Shown: positions 18,343-27,532 of the stretch, in pieces
Layout: the number at the start of each line of letters is the position of its first letter
How positions within the stretch are numbered: the first letter of the stretch is position 1
Source of the DNA: Pseudomonas benzenivorans
GTDB taxonomy: Bacteria > Pseudomonadota > Gammaproteobacteria > Pseudomonadales > Pseudomonadaceae
DNA: 64,000 bases
Assembly (NCBI RefSeq): GCF_033547155.1
Contig: NZ_CP137892.1
Span: 3,968,001 to 4,032,000 of the forward strand
Direction of reading: 5' to 3'
Program-made: the position numbers and the translations under genes
Notes under the pieces: model-generated
What the model saw: the letters and a program-made list of their open reading frames with translations, nothing else
Database searches by the model: none
What the model was told of the DNA's origin: nothing

Positions 18343-19893
18343 ATGAGCAAGATCATGAGCGCCGCCGAGGCGGTGGCGCGCATCCCCGACCAGGCCAACC
18401 TGGCCACCGGCGGCTTCGTCGGTATCGGCTTCGCCGAGCAGGTCGCCATCGCCCTGGAGCGGCGTTTCCTGGCCGAGCAGGCGCCGCGCGACCTCACCCT
18501 GGTGTATGCCGCCGGCCAGGGCGACGGCCGCGGCCGCGGCCTCGACCACCTGGCCCACGAGGGCCTGGTACGGCGGGTGATCGGCGGCCACTGGGGGCTG
18601 GTGCCGGGGCTGCAGAAGCTGGCGGTGGACAACCGCATCGAAGCCTACAACCTGCCCCAGGGGGTGATCTCCCAGCTGTTTCGCGACATCGCCGCGGGCA
18701 AACCGGGGCAGCTGTCGCGGGTCGGCCTGGGCACCTTCGTCGACCCGCAGTTCGGCGGCGGCAAGCTCAATGCTTGCACCACCGCGGACCTGGTGCGGCG
18801 CCTACCGATCGACGGCGAGGACTACCTGTTCTACCAGGCCTTCCCCATCGATGTCGCCATCATCCGCGCCACCAGCAGCGACCCCGACGGCAACCTCAGC
18901 TTCGAGCGCGAGGCGCTGACCATCGAGAGCCTGGCCATCGCCATGGCCGCGCACAACAGCGGCGGCCTGGTGATCGCCCAGGTCGAACGCCTGGTCGAGC
19001 GCGGCTCGCTGAACGCCCGTGCGGTGAAGGTGCCCGGCATCCTGGTCGACTGCCTGGTGCTGGCCGAACCGAAGAACCATCAGCAGACCTTCGCCACCGC
19101 CTACAACCCGGCCTTCGCCGCCGAGACCCGGGTGCCCATGGACAGCCTGGCGCCGCTGCCGCTGGACGTGCGCAAGCTGATCGCCCGCCGCGCCGCCCAG
19201 GAGCTGACGGCCGGCGCCGTGGTCAACCTCGGCATCGGCATGCCCGAGGGCGTGGCGGCGGTGGCCGCCGAGGAAGGGGTGATCGAGCGCCTGACCCTGA
19301 CCGCCGAACCCGGGGTGATAGGCGGCGTGCCGGCCTCCGGGCTGGACTTCGGCGCGGCCAGCAACCACAGCGCACTGATCGACCAGCCCTACCAGTTCGA
19401 CTTCTACGACGGCGGCGGCCTCGACCTGGCGGTGCTCGGCCTGGCCCAGGCCGACGCCGCCGGCAACCTCAACGTGTCCCGGTTCGGTTCGCGCCTGGCC
19501 GGCGCCGGCGGCTTCATCAATATCAGCCAGAACGCCAAGCGCGTGGTGTTCGTCGGCACCTTCAGCGCCGGCCCCCAGGACATCCGCGTCGAGGACGGCC
19601 GCCTGCGCATCGTCGAGGACGGCCGGCTGCGCAAGTTCGTCGCCGCGGTGGAACACCGCACCTTCGCCGGCCGCCTCGCCGCCGAGCGCGGCCAGGCGGT
19701 GCTCTACGTCACCGAGCGCTGCGTGTTCGCCCTGACCCGCGACGGCCTGGAGCTGGTCGAGATCGCCCCCGGCGTGGACCTGGAGCGCGACATCCTCGCC
19801 CGCATGGACTTCCCCCCCATAGTGCGGGCGCCCAGGTCGATGGACCCGCGGCTGTTCCAGCCCGGGCGCCTGGGCCTGGAGCAGAGCCTGTAA
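18343..19893 (+). CDS. Fused class I acyl-CoA:carboxylate CoA-transferase
   Basis: A 516-residue enzyme carrying both alpha and beta halves in one chain, like propionate CoA-transferase, YdiF or acetoacetate-type transferases. It would activate the acid imported by the permease by moving CoA from another acyl-CoA. The N-terminal half shows [11 protein letters not shown], and the C-terminal half shows [11 protein letters not shown] and [11 protein letters not shown], where Glu about 322 is the expected covalent CoA acceptor. A fused form is less common in Pseudomonas than separate DhcA/DhcB subunits. It ends at a good terminator, so the operon has two genes. Substrate is inferred from context only. 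Confidence 0.9.
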   Translation: MSKIMSAAEAVARIPDQANLATGGFVGIGFAEQVAIALERRFLAEQAPRDLTLVYAAGQGDGRGRGLDHLAHEGLVRRVIGGHWGLVPGLQKLAVDNRIEAYNLPQGVISQLFRDIAAGKPGQLSRVGLGTFVDPQFGGGKLNACTTADLVRRLPIDGEDYLFYQAFPIDVAIIRATSSDPDGNLSFEREALTIESLAIAMAAHNSGGLVIAQVERLVERGSLNARAVKVPGILVDCLVLAEPKNHQQTFATAYNPAFAAETRVPMDSLAPLPLDVRKLIARRAAQELTAGAVVNLGIGMPEGVAAVAAEEGVIERLTLTAEPGVIGGVPASGLDFGAASNHSALIDQPYQFDFYDGGGLDLAVLGLAQADAAGNLNVSRFGSRLAGAGGFINISQNAKRVVFVGTFSAGPQDIRVEDGRLRIVEDGRLRKFVAAVEHRTFAGRLAAERGQAVLYVTERCVFALTRDGLELVEIAPGVDLERDILARMDFPPIVRAPRSMDPRLFQPGRLGLEQSL

Positions 19894-19904
19894 GCCTTGA
19901 GCGA

Positions 19905-19940
19905 AAGCGCGGGTCCGCCCCTTGGGCCCGCGCTCTTTTT
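19905..19940 (+). terminator. Rho-independent terminator of the CoA-transferase operon
   Basis: AGCGCGGG pairs with CCCGCGCT across a 13-base partly paired loop and is followed by CTTTTT. Confidence 0.85.
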
Positions 19941-20008
19941 CCGCTTTCCCGGCTTGCCTCCGCCACGGCGCGGCGCCAATGGCCGCAGAGGCAGGCGAGG
20001 CCATGCCC

Positions 20009-20920
20009 TCAGCGCCCGACGGCCTGCAGCAGGAAGTCGATGAACACCCGCACCCGCAGCGGCAGATGGCGGCCGCTGGGATAGATCAGGGAAAACGGCC
20101 GGCTGCAGCCGCCATGGTCCTGCAGCACCTGCTGCAGGCGCCCGGCGCGCAGGTCGTCCTCGACGATGAAGCGCATCAGCTGGGCCAGCCCGGCGCCGCT
20201 GCGGGCCAGGGTGGCGCAGGCGAGGATGTCCTGGGCGCAGCAGTAGTCGCCCTGGGTGTAGCGCTCGACCTCGCGGCCCTGCTCGCGGAACAGCCAGGGC
20301 ACCGGTCGACCGCTGCTGGGCAGGCGGAACTGGATGCACTGGTGCCCGTCCAGATCGGCCGGGCTCTGCGGCGTACCGGCCTGGCGCAGGTAGTCCGGGT
20401 TGGCCACCACCACCAGCGGCGCGTCTTCCAGGGGCCGGGCGATCAGGCTGGAATCGGCCTGGGCGCGGGCGCGGATGGCCAGGTCGAAGGCTTCGCTGGT
20501 GAAGTCGACGTTGCGGTTGCTCAGCTCCACTTCGACGCGCACCTGCGGGTAGCGGGCGCGGAAGGCCGGCAGCAGCGGCAGCACCCGGTAGTGGCCGTAG
20601 GTGGTGGGCAGGCTGATGCGCAGCAGGCCGGCCGGCTCGCTCTGCCGGCCGCTGACCAGGCGCTCGGCCTCGCCGAGCTGGGCCAGGGCCTGGCGGCACT
20701 GCTGGAAATAGTCGCTGCCGGCCTCGGTCAGGCTGACCCGGCGGGTGGTGCGGGTGAACAGGCGCACCCCCAGCCGCGCCTCCAGCCGCGCCACCGAGCG
20801 GCTGACCGCCGCCGGGGTGATCCCGGCCGCCTGGGCGGCGGCGGTGAAGCTGCCCAGCTCGGCCGCCAGGCAGAACAGCTCCATGCTGCCGAGCAGTACC
20901 CCGCCGAATTGTCGCTGCAT
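20009..20920 (-). CDS. LysR-type transcriptional regulator (divergent from gst)
   Basis: A 303-residue regulator with an N-terminal winged helix-turn-helix (MELFCLAAELGSFTAAAQAAGITPAAVSRSVARLE) and a periplasmic-binding-like effector domain (LRISLPTTYGHYRVLPLL; DLAIRARAQADSSLIARPL). It is transcribed away from the glutathione transferase with a 109-bp shared control region, so that gene and the following flavoprotein are its likely targets. A second Met at residue 13 is a possible start, leaving an unusually short N-terminal tail before the DNA-binding domain. Confidence 0.93.
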   Translation of the reverse strand: MQRQFGGVLLGSMELFCLAAELGSFTAAAQAAGITPAAVSRSVARLEARLGVRLFTRTTRRVSLTEAGSDYFQQCRQALAQLGEAERLVSGRQSEPAGLLRISLPTTYGHYRVLPLLPAFRARYPQVRVEVELSNRNVDFTSEAFDLAIRARAQADSSLIARPLEDAPLVVVANPDYLRQAGTPQSPADLDGHQCIQFRLPSSGRPVPWLFREQGREVERYTQGDYCCAQDILACATLARSGAGLAQLMRFIVEDDLRAGRLQQVLQDHGGCSRPFSLIYPSGRHLPLRVRVFIDFLLQAVGR

Positions 20921-21029
20921 GATTGATTACATCCTGTATCAGGTGAAATGCCAGGCCCGGTATTTATCGGATAGGCCGTCACAAATAACCTGAATCCGCT
21001 GTGTTTATCCACCCCTGCGGAGAATCGTC

Positions 21030-21638
21030 ATGAAGCTGTTCTACACCCCCGGCACCTGCTCCCTGGTCGCCCACATCCTGCTGCACGAAACCGGCCTGCC
21101 CTGCACCCTGGAGCGGGTCGACCTGGCCAGCCACCGCACCGCCGCGGGCGAGGACTTCCGCGCCCTCAACCCCAAGGGCTATGTGCCGCTGCTGCAGCTG
21201 GACGACGGCCAGCTGCTCAGCGAGGGACCGGTGATTGCCCAGTATCTCTGCGAACGGGCCGGCCGCCACGACCTGCTGCCGGCGAGCGGCGATCCGGCGC
21301 GCTACCGGGTGCTGGAGTGGCAGGCCTATATCAGCAGCGAGCTGCACAAGTCCTTCTCGCCGCTGTTCAATCCGGCCCTGGACGAGAGCGCCAAGGCGCT
21401 GCTGCGCACGGCCCTGCTGCACAAGTTCGCCTGGCTGGCCGAGCGTCTGGGCGAGCGCGCCTACCTGTGCGGCGAGCGCTTCACCCTGGCCGACGCCTAC
21501 CTGTTCACCGTGGCCCGCTGGGGCGCCCTGGTCGGCCTCGACCTGAGCGGTCTGGCGCCGCTGCAGCGCTACCTGGCCGGCATCGGCGAACTGCCGTCGG
21601 TACGCGCGGCCCTGGCGGCCGAAGGCCTGCAACCCTGA
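21030..21638 (+). CDS. Glutathione S-transferase (GstA-type)
   Basis: A 202-residue cytoplasmic enzyme that conjugates glutathione or reduces peroxides. The thioredoxin-like domain starts MKLFYTPGTCSLVAHILLHE; the Cys in PGTCS is the family's active-site Cys of beta-class bacterial enzymes. NPKGYVPLLQL and the SEGPVIAQYL glutathione-binding Ser follow. The helical C-terminal domain contains the capping-box region GERFTLADAYLF. A good GGAGAAT precedes the ATG. The stop codon overlaps a possible start of the next gene, so the two are probably co-expressed. Confidence 0.94.
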   Translation: MKLFYTPGTCSLVAHILLHETGLPCTLERVDLASHRTAAGEDFRALNPKGYVPLLQLDDGQLLSEGPVIAQYLCERAGRHDLLPASGDPARYRVLEWQAYISSELHKSFSPLFNPALDESAKALLRTALLHKFAWLAERLGERAYLCGERFTLADAYLFTVARWGALVGLDLSGLAPLQRYLAGIGELPSVRAALAAEGLQP

Positions 21639-21655
21639 TGCGCGAGGTAGCCCAG

Positions 21656-22729
21656 ATGTGGCGCGATACCGAAGTTTCCCGGCGCCTGCAGCTGGCGGCG
21701 CCGATCATCCAGGGGCCGTTCGGCAGCGGCCTGTCCTCGGTGGCACTGACCGCGGCGGTGAGCGAGGCCGGCGGCCTCGGCTCGTTCGGCGTGCACCACC
21801 TGGACGGCGCGGCCATCGGGCAGACCGCGGCGGCCATCCGCGCGCGCACGGCCAAGCCCTTCGCCCTCAACCTCTGGCTGCCCCACCCCAGCGAGCAGCA
21901 CGAGCTGGAGGCGGACGAATTCGACGCCGCCTTGGCGCCGTTTCGCCCCTACTTCGCCGAGCTGGGCCTGGAGCCGCCGCCCCCCGCGGCGGCCCCCTGG
22001 CCGAGCTACGAGGAGCAGCTGGAGGCCGTGCTGCAGGCGCGCCCGGCGGTGTTCAGCTTCGTCTACGGGGTGCCGAGCGCCGAGGCACTGGAGCAGTGCC
22101 GCCGCCTCGGCATCCTGACCCTGGGCACGGCCACCACGGTGGCCGAGGCCCAGGCCCTGGAGGCGGCCGGGGTGGACATGCTGGTGGCCAGCGGCTGCGA
22201 GGCTGGCGGCCACCGGGTGGCCTTCCTGCGCCCGCCCGAGGACGGCCTGATCGGCGGCCTGGCGCTGATCCCCCAGGTGGTGGACGCGGTGCGCATCCCG
22301 GTGATCGCCGCCGGCGGCATCGCCGATGGCCGCGGCATCGCCGCCGCCCTGTGCCTGGGTGCCCAGGGCGTGCAGATCGGCACCGCCTTCCTCGCCTGCC
22401 GCGAGTCCGGCGCCAGCGAGCTGCACCGCCAGGCCCTGTTCACCCCCCAGGCCGCCGACACGGCGCTGACCCGCGCCTTCAGCGGGCGTCTGGCCCGGGG
22501 CCTGCGCAACCGCCTGCTGACGGAGCTGGCCACGCACCAGGCGCGCCTGCCCGGCTACCCGGTCCAGGGCCAGTTCGCCGCGGCGCTCAAGCCGGCGGCC
22601 CTGGCCCAGGGCCGCGACGACCTGCTGGCGCTCTGGTGCGGCCAGGCCGCCGCCCTGCTCGAACAGCGCGACGCCGGCGCCCTGTGGCACAGCCTGCTGG
22701 CCCAGACCGACCGCCTGCTGGGCCGCTGA
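21656..22729 (+). CDS. Nitronate monooxygenase / 2-nitropropane dioxygenase family flavoprotein
   Basis: A 357-residue FMN-dependent TIM-barrel enzyme that oxidises nitronates such as propionate-3-nitronate. It begins with the family signature RRLQLAAPIIQGPFGSG and contains GILTLGTATTVAEA, the flavin-phosphate loops VASGCEAGGH and VIAAGGIADGRGIAAALCLGAQGVQIGTAFL. The His in EAGGHR corresponds to the usual catalytic base. I chose the ATG at 21656, where the family normally begins and where GAGGT lies eight bases upstream; an ATG at 21638 overlapping the gst stop is possible. It is co-oriented with gst, suggesting joint detoxification of nitro or electrophilic compounds. Confidence 0.9.
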   Translation: MWRDTEVSRRLQLAAPIIQGPFGSGLSSVALTAAVSEAGGLGSFGVHHLDGAAIGQTAAAIRARTAKPFALNLWLPHPSEQHELEADEFDAALAPFRPYFAELGLEPPPPAAAPWPSYEEQLEAVLQARPAVFSFVYGVPSAEALEQCRRLGILTLGTATTVAEAQALEAAGVDMLVASGCEAGGHRVAFLRPPEDGLIGGLALIPQVVDAVRIPVIAAGGIADGRGIAAALCLGAQGVQIGTAFLACRESGASELHRQALFTPQAADTALTRAFSGRLARGLRNRLLTELATHQARLPGYPVQGQFAAALKPAALAQGRDDLLALWCGQAAALLEQRDAGALWHSLLAQTDRLLGR

Positions 22730-22738
22730 GGGCGGCGC

Positions 22739-23701
22739 CTAGCGCTCGCCGCGCTTATGCCGGGCGGCGTACAGGCAGATCATCTCCATGGCCAGGGTGG
22801 CGCCGGCCAGGGCGGTGACCTCGGCGTTGTCGTAGGGCGGCGCCACCTCCACCACGTCCATGCCCACCAGGTTGATGCCGCGCAGGCCGCGCAGTATCTC
22901 CAGCGCCTGGTGGCTGGACAGGCCGCCGCACACCGGGGTGCCGGTGCCGGGGGCGAAGGCCGGGTCGAGGCAGTCGATGTCGAAGGTCAGGTACACCGGC
23001 TGCTCGCCGACCCGGGCGCGGATGCGCTCGGCGATCTGCGCCGGCGTGCTGCGATGTACTTCGCGGGCATCCAGCACCTGGAAGCCCATGACGTCGTCGT
23101 TGGTGGTGCGCAGGCCGACCTGCACCGAGTGCGCCGGGTCCACCAGGCCCTCGCGGGCGGCGTGGTAGAACATGGTGCCGTGGTCGATGCGCGCACCCTC
23201 CTCGTCCGGCCAGGTGTCGCTGTGGGCGTCGAAGTGGATCAGTGCCAGGGGCCCGTGCTGCTTGGCGTGGGCCTTGAGCAGCGGGTAGCTGATAAAGTGG
23301 TCGCCGCCCAGGGTCAGCAGCGCGCAACCGGCCTCGAGTATCTGCTCGGCATGGGCCTGGATCGCCGCCGGCACCGCCTCGGGGCGGCCGTGGTCGAAGT
23401 AGCAGTCGCCGTAGTCGACGCAGGCCAGCAGGTCGAAGGGGTCGAACTCCCAGGGGAAATGCCGGGCCCAGGCCGACTGCACCGAGGCGGCGCGGATCGC
23501 CCGCGGGCCGAAGCGGCAGCCGGGCCGGTTGGTGGTGGCGGTGTCGAAGGGCACCCCGCTGATGGCCAGATCCACCCCACGCAAATCCCGCGTATAACGG
23601 CGGCGCATGAAGCTGGTGATGCCGGCGTAGGTCGGCTCGGCGGCGGTGCCGTAGAGGCTGTCGCGGGTGATGGCCTGGTCGTTGTCGAAGCTGTGATCCA
23701 T
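22739..23701 (-). CDS. speB: Agmatinase / ureohydrolase (SpeB family)
   Basis: A 320-residue Mn-dependent ureohydrolase. Agmatinase splits agmatine to putrescine and urea; guanidinobutyrase paralogs look alike. Metal-site motifs are GGDH near 138, DAHSDTW near 160 and DIDCLDPAFAPGTGTP near 238-253. The ATG at 23701 has GAGGAGA upstream and gives the usual family start; the longer open frame to 23875 overlaps the upstream binding-protein gene and is rejected. It lies 13 bp after a polyamine-type binding-protein gene, so the pair probably handles uptake and hydrolysis of the same guanidino compound. Exact substrate is unproven. Confidence 0.92.
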   Translation of the reverse strand: MDHSFDNDQAITRDSLYGTAAEPTYAGITSFMRRRYTRDLRGVDLAISGVPFDTATTNRPGCRFGPRAIRAASVQSAWARHFPWEFDPFDLLACVDYGDCYFDHGRPEAVPAAIQAHAEQILEAGCALLTLGGDHFISYPLLKAHAKQHGPLALIHFDAHSDTWPDEEGARIDHGTMFYHAAREGLVDPAHSVQVGLRTTNDDVMGFQVLDAREVHRSTPAQIAERIRARVGEQPVYLTFDIDCLDPAFAPGTGTPVCGGLSSHQALEILRGLRGINLVGMDVVEVAPPYDNAEVTALAGATLAMEMICLYAARHKRGER

Positions 23702-23714
23702 GGTCTGGGTCTCC

Positions 23715-24788
23715 TCAATACTGGGTGCGGAAGGCGGTCCACAGGCGGGTGCGCTGGCGCTGCTGCTTGAGCGGCTGGATCTGCTCCGGGAACAACTTGG
23801 CGCGCACCGCGGCCGGCGGGTAGATGTCCGGGTCGCCGCGCACCGCCTCGTCCAGCAGGGGCGTGGCGGCGGCATTGGCGTTGGCGAAATACAACTCGTT
23901 GGTCAGCTCGGCGATGGCCTCGGGCTGCAACATGAAGTCGATGAAGGCGCGGGCCGCCTCGGGATGGGGCGCATCCACCGGTATGGCCATGGTGTCGAAC
24001 CAGATCAGCGTGCCCTCCCGGGGAATGCGGAACAGCACCTCGAACGGCTGCTGCGCCTCGGCGGCGCGGGCCGCGGCCATGCCGGCATCGCCGGTGTAGG
24101 TCAGTGCCAGGCAGATCTCGCCCTTGGCCAGGTCGTCGATATGCCGGCCGCTGCCGACGTAGCGCAGGTTCGGCTGCAACCGGGCGAGCAGCTGCTGCAC
24201 CGCCTCGAGGTCGGCGGCGGCGTTGCTGTAGGGGGCCCGGCCCAGGTAGTTGAGGGCGATGGCGACCACCTCCTGGGGCGAGTCCAGCACGGCGATGCCG
24301 CAGTCCTTGAGCTTGCCGGCGAATTCGGGCTTGAACAGCAGGTCGAGGCTGTCCAGCGCCACGCCGGGCAGCCGCCGCTCCACCGCCTGGCGGTTGAGGC
24401 CCAGGCCTACGGTGCCCCAGGTGTAGGGCACGCCGTAGCGGTTGCCCGGGTCGACCCGGGCCAGCTTGGCCAGCAGCTCGGGGTCGAGGTTGCCGGCATT
24501 GCGCAGCGTGCCGAGCGGCTGCAGCGCCTTGGCCTTAATCGCCCGCGCCAGGCCGCTGGACGGCGGGAACACCACGTCGTAGCCGCTGCCGCCAGTGAGC
24601 AGCTTGCTGTCGAGCACCTCGGTGCTGTCGAAGGTGTCGTACTTGACGCGGATGCCGCTCTCGCGCTGGAAGCGCTCGAGCGCCTGGGGCGCCACATAGT
24701 CGGCCCAGTTGTAGATATTCAGCACCCGCTCCTCGGCCTGCAGCGGCAGGGCACAGACCAGGAGCAACACGCTCGCAGCTAGACGCAT
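23715..24788 (-). CDS. Polyamine-type ABC transporter periplasmic binding protein (PotF/SpuD family)
   Basis: A 357-residue periplasmic substrate-binding protein. It has a Sec signal peptide (RLAASVLLLVCALPLQAEE, cleavage after QA) and the family start VLNIYNWADYVAPQALERF. Aromatic and acidic residues typical of a polyamine pocket follow (SSGLARAI, PYTWGTVGLG, WFDTMAIP). No membrane or ATPase subunit is adjacent, so it must use a transporter encoded elsewhere or act as a sensor. The ATG at 24788 has GAGGTGA upstream; the GTG at 24797 is rejected. It is in an operon with the agmatinase and divergent from a LysR gene. Confidence 0.92.
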   Translation of the reverse strand: MRLAASVLLLVCALPLQAEERVLNIYNWADYVAPQALERFQRESGIRVKYDTFDSTEVLDSKLLTGGSGYDVVFPPSSGLARAIKAKALQPLGTLRNAGNLDPELLAKLARVDPGNRYGVPYTWGTVGLGLNRQAVERRLPGVALDSLDLLFKPEFAGKLKDCGIAVLDSPQEVVAIALNYLGRAPYSNAAADLEAVQQLLARLQPNLRYVGSGRHIDDLAKGEICLALTYTGDAGMAAARAAEAQQPFEVLFRIPREGTLIWFDTMAIPVDAPHPEAARAFIDFMLQPEAIAELTNELYFANANAAATPLLDEAVRGDPDIYPPAAVRAKLFPEQIQPLKQQRQRTRLWTAFRTQY

Positions 24789-24900
24789 GGCGATCACCTC
24801 GTTCGGATTGGCTCGGTAGGCCCATCCTGCGCCGGCGCTTGCTTCGAATAAATACGAAGTGATCTACTCTGACATCGACAGCCATCAATGCGTGAAGGCC

Positions 24901-25824
24901 ATGCTCAGCCAAGTCCGCGACCTCGACCTGCAACTGCTGCGCCTGTTCCTCACCGTGGTGGAGAGCGGCGGCTTCAGCGCCGCCCAGGGCGAGCTGGGCA
25001 TCGGCCAGTCGACCATCAGCACGCAGATGGCCAAGCTGGAGACGCGCCTGGGTTTTCGCCTGTGCGAACGGGGCAAGTCGGGCTTTCGCCTGACCCCCAA
25101 GGGCGAGCAGGTGCTGCTCGCCGCGCGCAAGCTGTTCGCCGCCCTCGAGACCTTCAGGGGCGAGGCCCAGGGCATGGCCGACAAGCTGCTCGGCTCGCTC
25201 AGCATCGGCCTGTCCGAGGCCCTCGACGACGACGTGCTGGCGCGGGTCGGCGCCGCCATCGGCGCCTTTCGCCGGCGCAACCAGGAGGTGCAGATCGAGC
25301 TGATCAGCGCCATGCCCGCCGAACTGGAGCGGCGCCTGCTGCAGGACCAGCTGCAGCTGGCCATCGGCTACTTCTCCGGCGCCCAGGCCGCGCTGGACTA
25401 CCGCCTGCTGTTCGAGGAGCGCCAGGCCCTGTACTGCGCCGCCGAGCACCCCCTGTTCGTCCGGGCCGAGGTCAGGCCCGAGCAGCTGCGGGACGCCGAC
25501 GGCGTGCACCACCCCTACCGCTACATCCTCCCCGACGAGCCCTGGCAGGCCGCCGCCAGCAGCGCGCGCAGCGAACAGGTCGAGGGCACCTTGGCCTTCG
25601 TCCTGTCCGGCGCCCATATCGGCTACCTGCCCCGGCACATCGCCGCCCCCTGGGAGGCCCGGGGCCGACTGCGTGCCCTGCTGCCCGAGGAATTCGGCTT
25701 CAGCGTGCAGTTCCGCCTGGCCAGCCACCGCGGGCGGCAGCCGAGCGAGGCGCAGCTAGCCTTCGTCGACGACCTGCTGGGCGCCTTCGCTCCTAGGTTC
25801 TGTACGAAAAGTCGGTGCAGGTAG
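24901..25824 (+). CDS. LysR-type regulator with IS-altered C-terminus
   Basis: A 307-residue LysR protein divergent from the agmatinase operon and its probable regulator. It has the HTH LRLFLTVVESGGFSAAQGELGIGQSTISTQMAKLE and an effector-binding domain (LSIGLSEALDDDVLARV; LQLAIGYFSGAQAAL). The last codons now read into an insertion sequence, giving ...GAFAPRFCTKSRCR. Removing the element and one TA copy restores ...GAFAPRA and a TGA, so only the final residue has been replaced, by six new ones. The ATG at 24901 follows GTGAAGG; a GTG at 24859 would add 14 residues. Function is probably intact. Confidence 0.9.
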   Translation: MLSQVRDLDLQLLRLFLTVVESGGFSAAQGELGIGQSTISTQMAKLETRLGFRLCERGKSGFRLTPKGEQVLLAARKLFAALETFRGEAQGMADKLLGSLSIGLSEALDDDVLARVGAAIGAFRRRNQEVQIELISAMPAELERRLLQDQLQLAIGYFSGAQAALDYRLLFEERQALYCAAEHPLFVRAEVRPEQLRDADGVHHPYRYILPDEPWQAAASSARSEQVEGTLAFVLSGAHIGYLPRHIAAPWEARGRLRALLPEEFGFSVQFRLASHRGRQPSEAQLAFVDDLLGAFAPRFCTKSRCR

Positions 25825-26705
25825 AATCATCGCCATGATTGGCTGGAGGCCCACATGGCAAGGCGCTACGAACTCCCGGATGCGGCCTGGGAGTTGATCA
25901 AGGATCTGGTTTCCCCGGAACAGAAGATGGGCCGGCCTCGCAGTGATGATCGGCTGGTGCTCAACGGCATCTTCTGGATCCTCTGCTCGGGAGCCGCCTG
26001 GCGTGATCTGCCGGAACGTTTCGGCCCGTGGTCAACGGTGTATCAACGGTTCCGTGACTGGCGAGACGATGGCACGTTTGAGCGAGTACTTGAGCGATTG
26101 CACGTCCGGTTGAATCAGGAAGGCCTGATTGATTTGGATACGTGGATGATCGACTCCACCGCGGTGCGCGCAACCCGAGCCTCTTCTGGCGCCGGGAAAA
26201 AGGGGGGCCAGAAGAACCGGTAGACCATGCCTTGGGACGTAGCCGAGGCGGCCTGACTACCAAGATTCACCTGATCTGCGATGCCAATGGGATACCTCTT
26301 CGCTTCATGCTGACACCGGGGCAAGCCAGCGACATTGCACATGCTCAGCCGCTCTTGGAGCAGGTGCGTATCCCCGGAAAGTCGGGACGGCCTCGCAAGC
26401 GTTGTCGTTGGTTACTGGCCGACAAAGGTTACGACGCCGAGCATCTGCGCCAGTACTGCGACCGCTACCGCATGCAGCCAGTGATTCCGCAGCGCACCAT
26501 GAAGCGCAAACCCAAGCCAGGACTACCTCGGCTATTTGATCGCCCGAAATACCGGCAACGGAACATCATCGAGCGGATGTTTGGCTGGCTGAAAGAGAGC
26601 CGGAGAATCGGCACCCGCTACGACAAGCTCGCCAGAAGTTTTGGCGCGATGGTCACGCTGGCTTGCACGCTGCGATGCCTACGGCAGTACTTTTCGTACA
26701 GAACC
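25796..26705 (+). mobile_element. IS5-family insertion sequence (IS427-like group), 910 bp, complete
   Basis: Bounded by 17-bp perfect inverted repeats (GGTTCTGTACGAAAAGT) and flanked by a TA duplication (25794-25795 and 26706-26707). It encodes a two-frame DDE transposase with a -1 slippery run. Size, TA target and overlapping frames are those of the IS427 group of IS5. Both ends and the transposase look intact, so it could still be mobile. It landed exactly where two convergent genes end. Confidence 0.93.
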
Positions 26706-26708
26706 TAG
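25855..26708 (+). CDS. IS5-family DDE transposase, two frames joined by -1 frameshift
   Basis: The first frame (25855-26223, 122 aa) has the IS5 N-terminal HTH domain (PDAAWELIKDLV; GIFWILCSGAAWRDLPERFG) and the first catalytic Asp in WMIDST. The second frame overlaps it and runs to 26708 with DHALGRSRGGLTTKIHL, the second Asp in LLADKGYDAE and the Glu in NIIERMFGWLKESRR. The frames meet at AAAAAGGGGGG (26197-26207), a classic slippery run, so the active enzyme of about 284 residues is made by -1 slippage. The TAG stop uses the duplicated TA plus the next chromosomal G and so depends on the insertion site. Confidence 0.92.
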
Positions 26709-27358
26709 GGCTTGAAGTTGCGCGCATCCCGGGCCCAGGCGTCCAGGGCCGGGCGGATGTCCTCCAGGCGCAGCTGGGTCTGGTCGTTCTCCAGCGGCAG
26801 GCCATGGCCCTTGCGCACCACCTGGGCGACCACGCGGCTGTCGCCGCCATCCCGCGCCTCCAGCTCGACGAAGATCTCGCTGTCCAGGTCTCGCGTGCCG
26901 GCGGCCGTGCTGGCGGCGGCGGCGACCAGGGCGATGGGTACCACCTCGTACGCCTTGAGGCCTTCGGGCGAGAGGTGGATGGCGCTGATCGCCGAGCGCA
27001 GCACCAGGGTATCGGGACCCGCCCGGGTGACGATGCGCAGGCGCCCGGCCAGCTCCCGCTGCAGCGCCAGCTGCAGATAGCTGGCGATCTCATCCAGCGT
27101 CTGCTGGCTGACCTGCGGGCTGGGTTGTGGACTGGGGTAGAACTGCGGTTTCTCCACCAGGACCGCGGCATAGCGCTGCGGGTCGAAATCCGCCGCCACC
27201 CAGCGCATGACCTTGGCGCCGCTGGCGGACTGCGCCGGCCGGAGTTTCGCGTAGTCGCCGAGAAATCCCGAATACTGCGCGGGCTGGGGGGTGTCGCTGG
27301 CGCACCCTGCGAGCAGGGCTGCGGCCAGGCCGGTTACCACTAGGGCTTTCATCTGCAT
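26705..27358 (-). CDS. DUF3313-family outer-membrane lipoprotein
   Basis: A 217-residue lipoprotein with a signal peptide and lipobox LLAG-C (Cys at about residue 18). The mature part begins with a linker and the family pattern YSGFLGDYAKLRP, then MRWVAADFDPQRYAAVLVEKPQFYP. Function is unknown for this family. Its stop codon TAG is rebuilt by the TA target duplication of the neighbouring IS, so the protein is unchanged by the insertion. I chose the ATG at 27358 with GGAG upstream; a second ATG lies two codons later. Confidence 0.85.
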   Translation of the reverse strand: MQMKALVVTGLAAALLAGCASDTPQPAQYSGFLGDYAKLRPAQSASGAKVMRWVAADFDPQRYAAVLVEKPQFYPSPQPSPQVSQQTLDEIASYLQLALQRELAGRLRIVTRAGPDTLVLRSAISAIHLSPEGLKAYEVVPIALVAAAASTAAGTRDLDSEIFVELEARDGGDSRVVAQVVRKGHGLPLENDQTQLRLEDIRPALDAWARDARNFKP

Positions 27359-27532
27359 CGCGGCAAGCTCCGTTGGCCTAAGCTCGCTTGACTCTAGACC
27401 AGGCCGACGCTGCCTGCGCCGGCGCAAGAGCAGACCGACAGCGCCCGCGGAGCGTCTACGCTGAAATGCAGCGGCAGTGCCGGGCGACAGGCCGGCAACC
27501 GCCCCCTCCCCACCGCGCAAGGAGCGATCGCC

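Noticed and set aside
22739..23875. Agmatinase start at 23875
   Set aside because: The extra 58 codons overlap the upstream binding-protein gene and lack the family pattern; the ATG at 23701 has a strong ribosome site.
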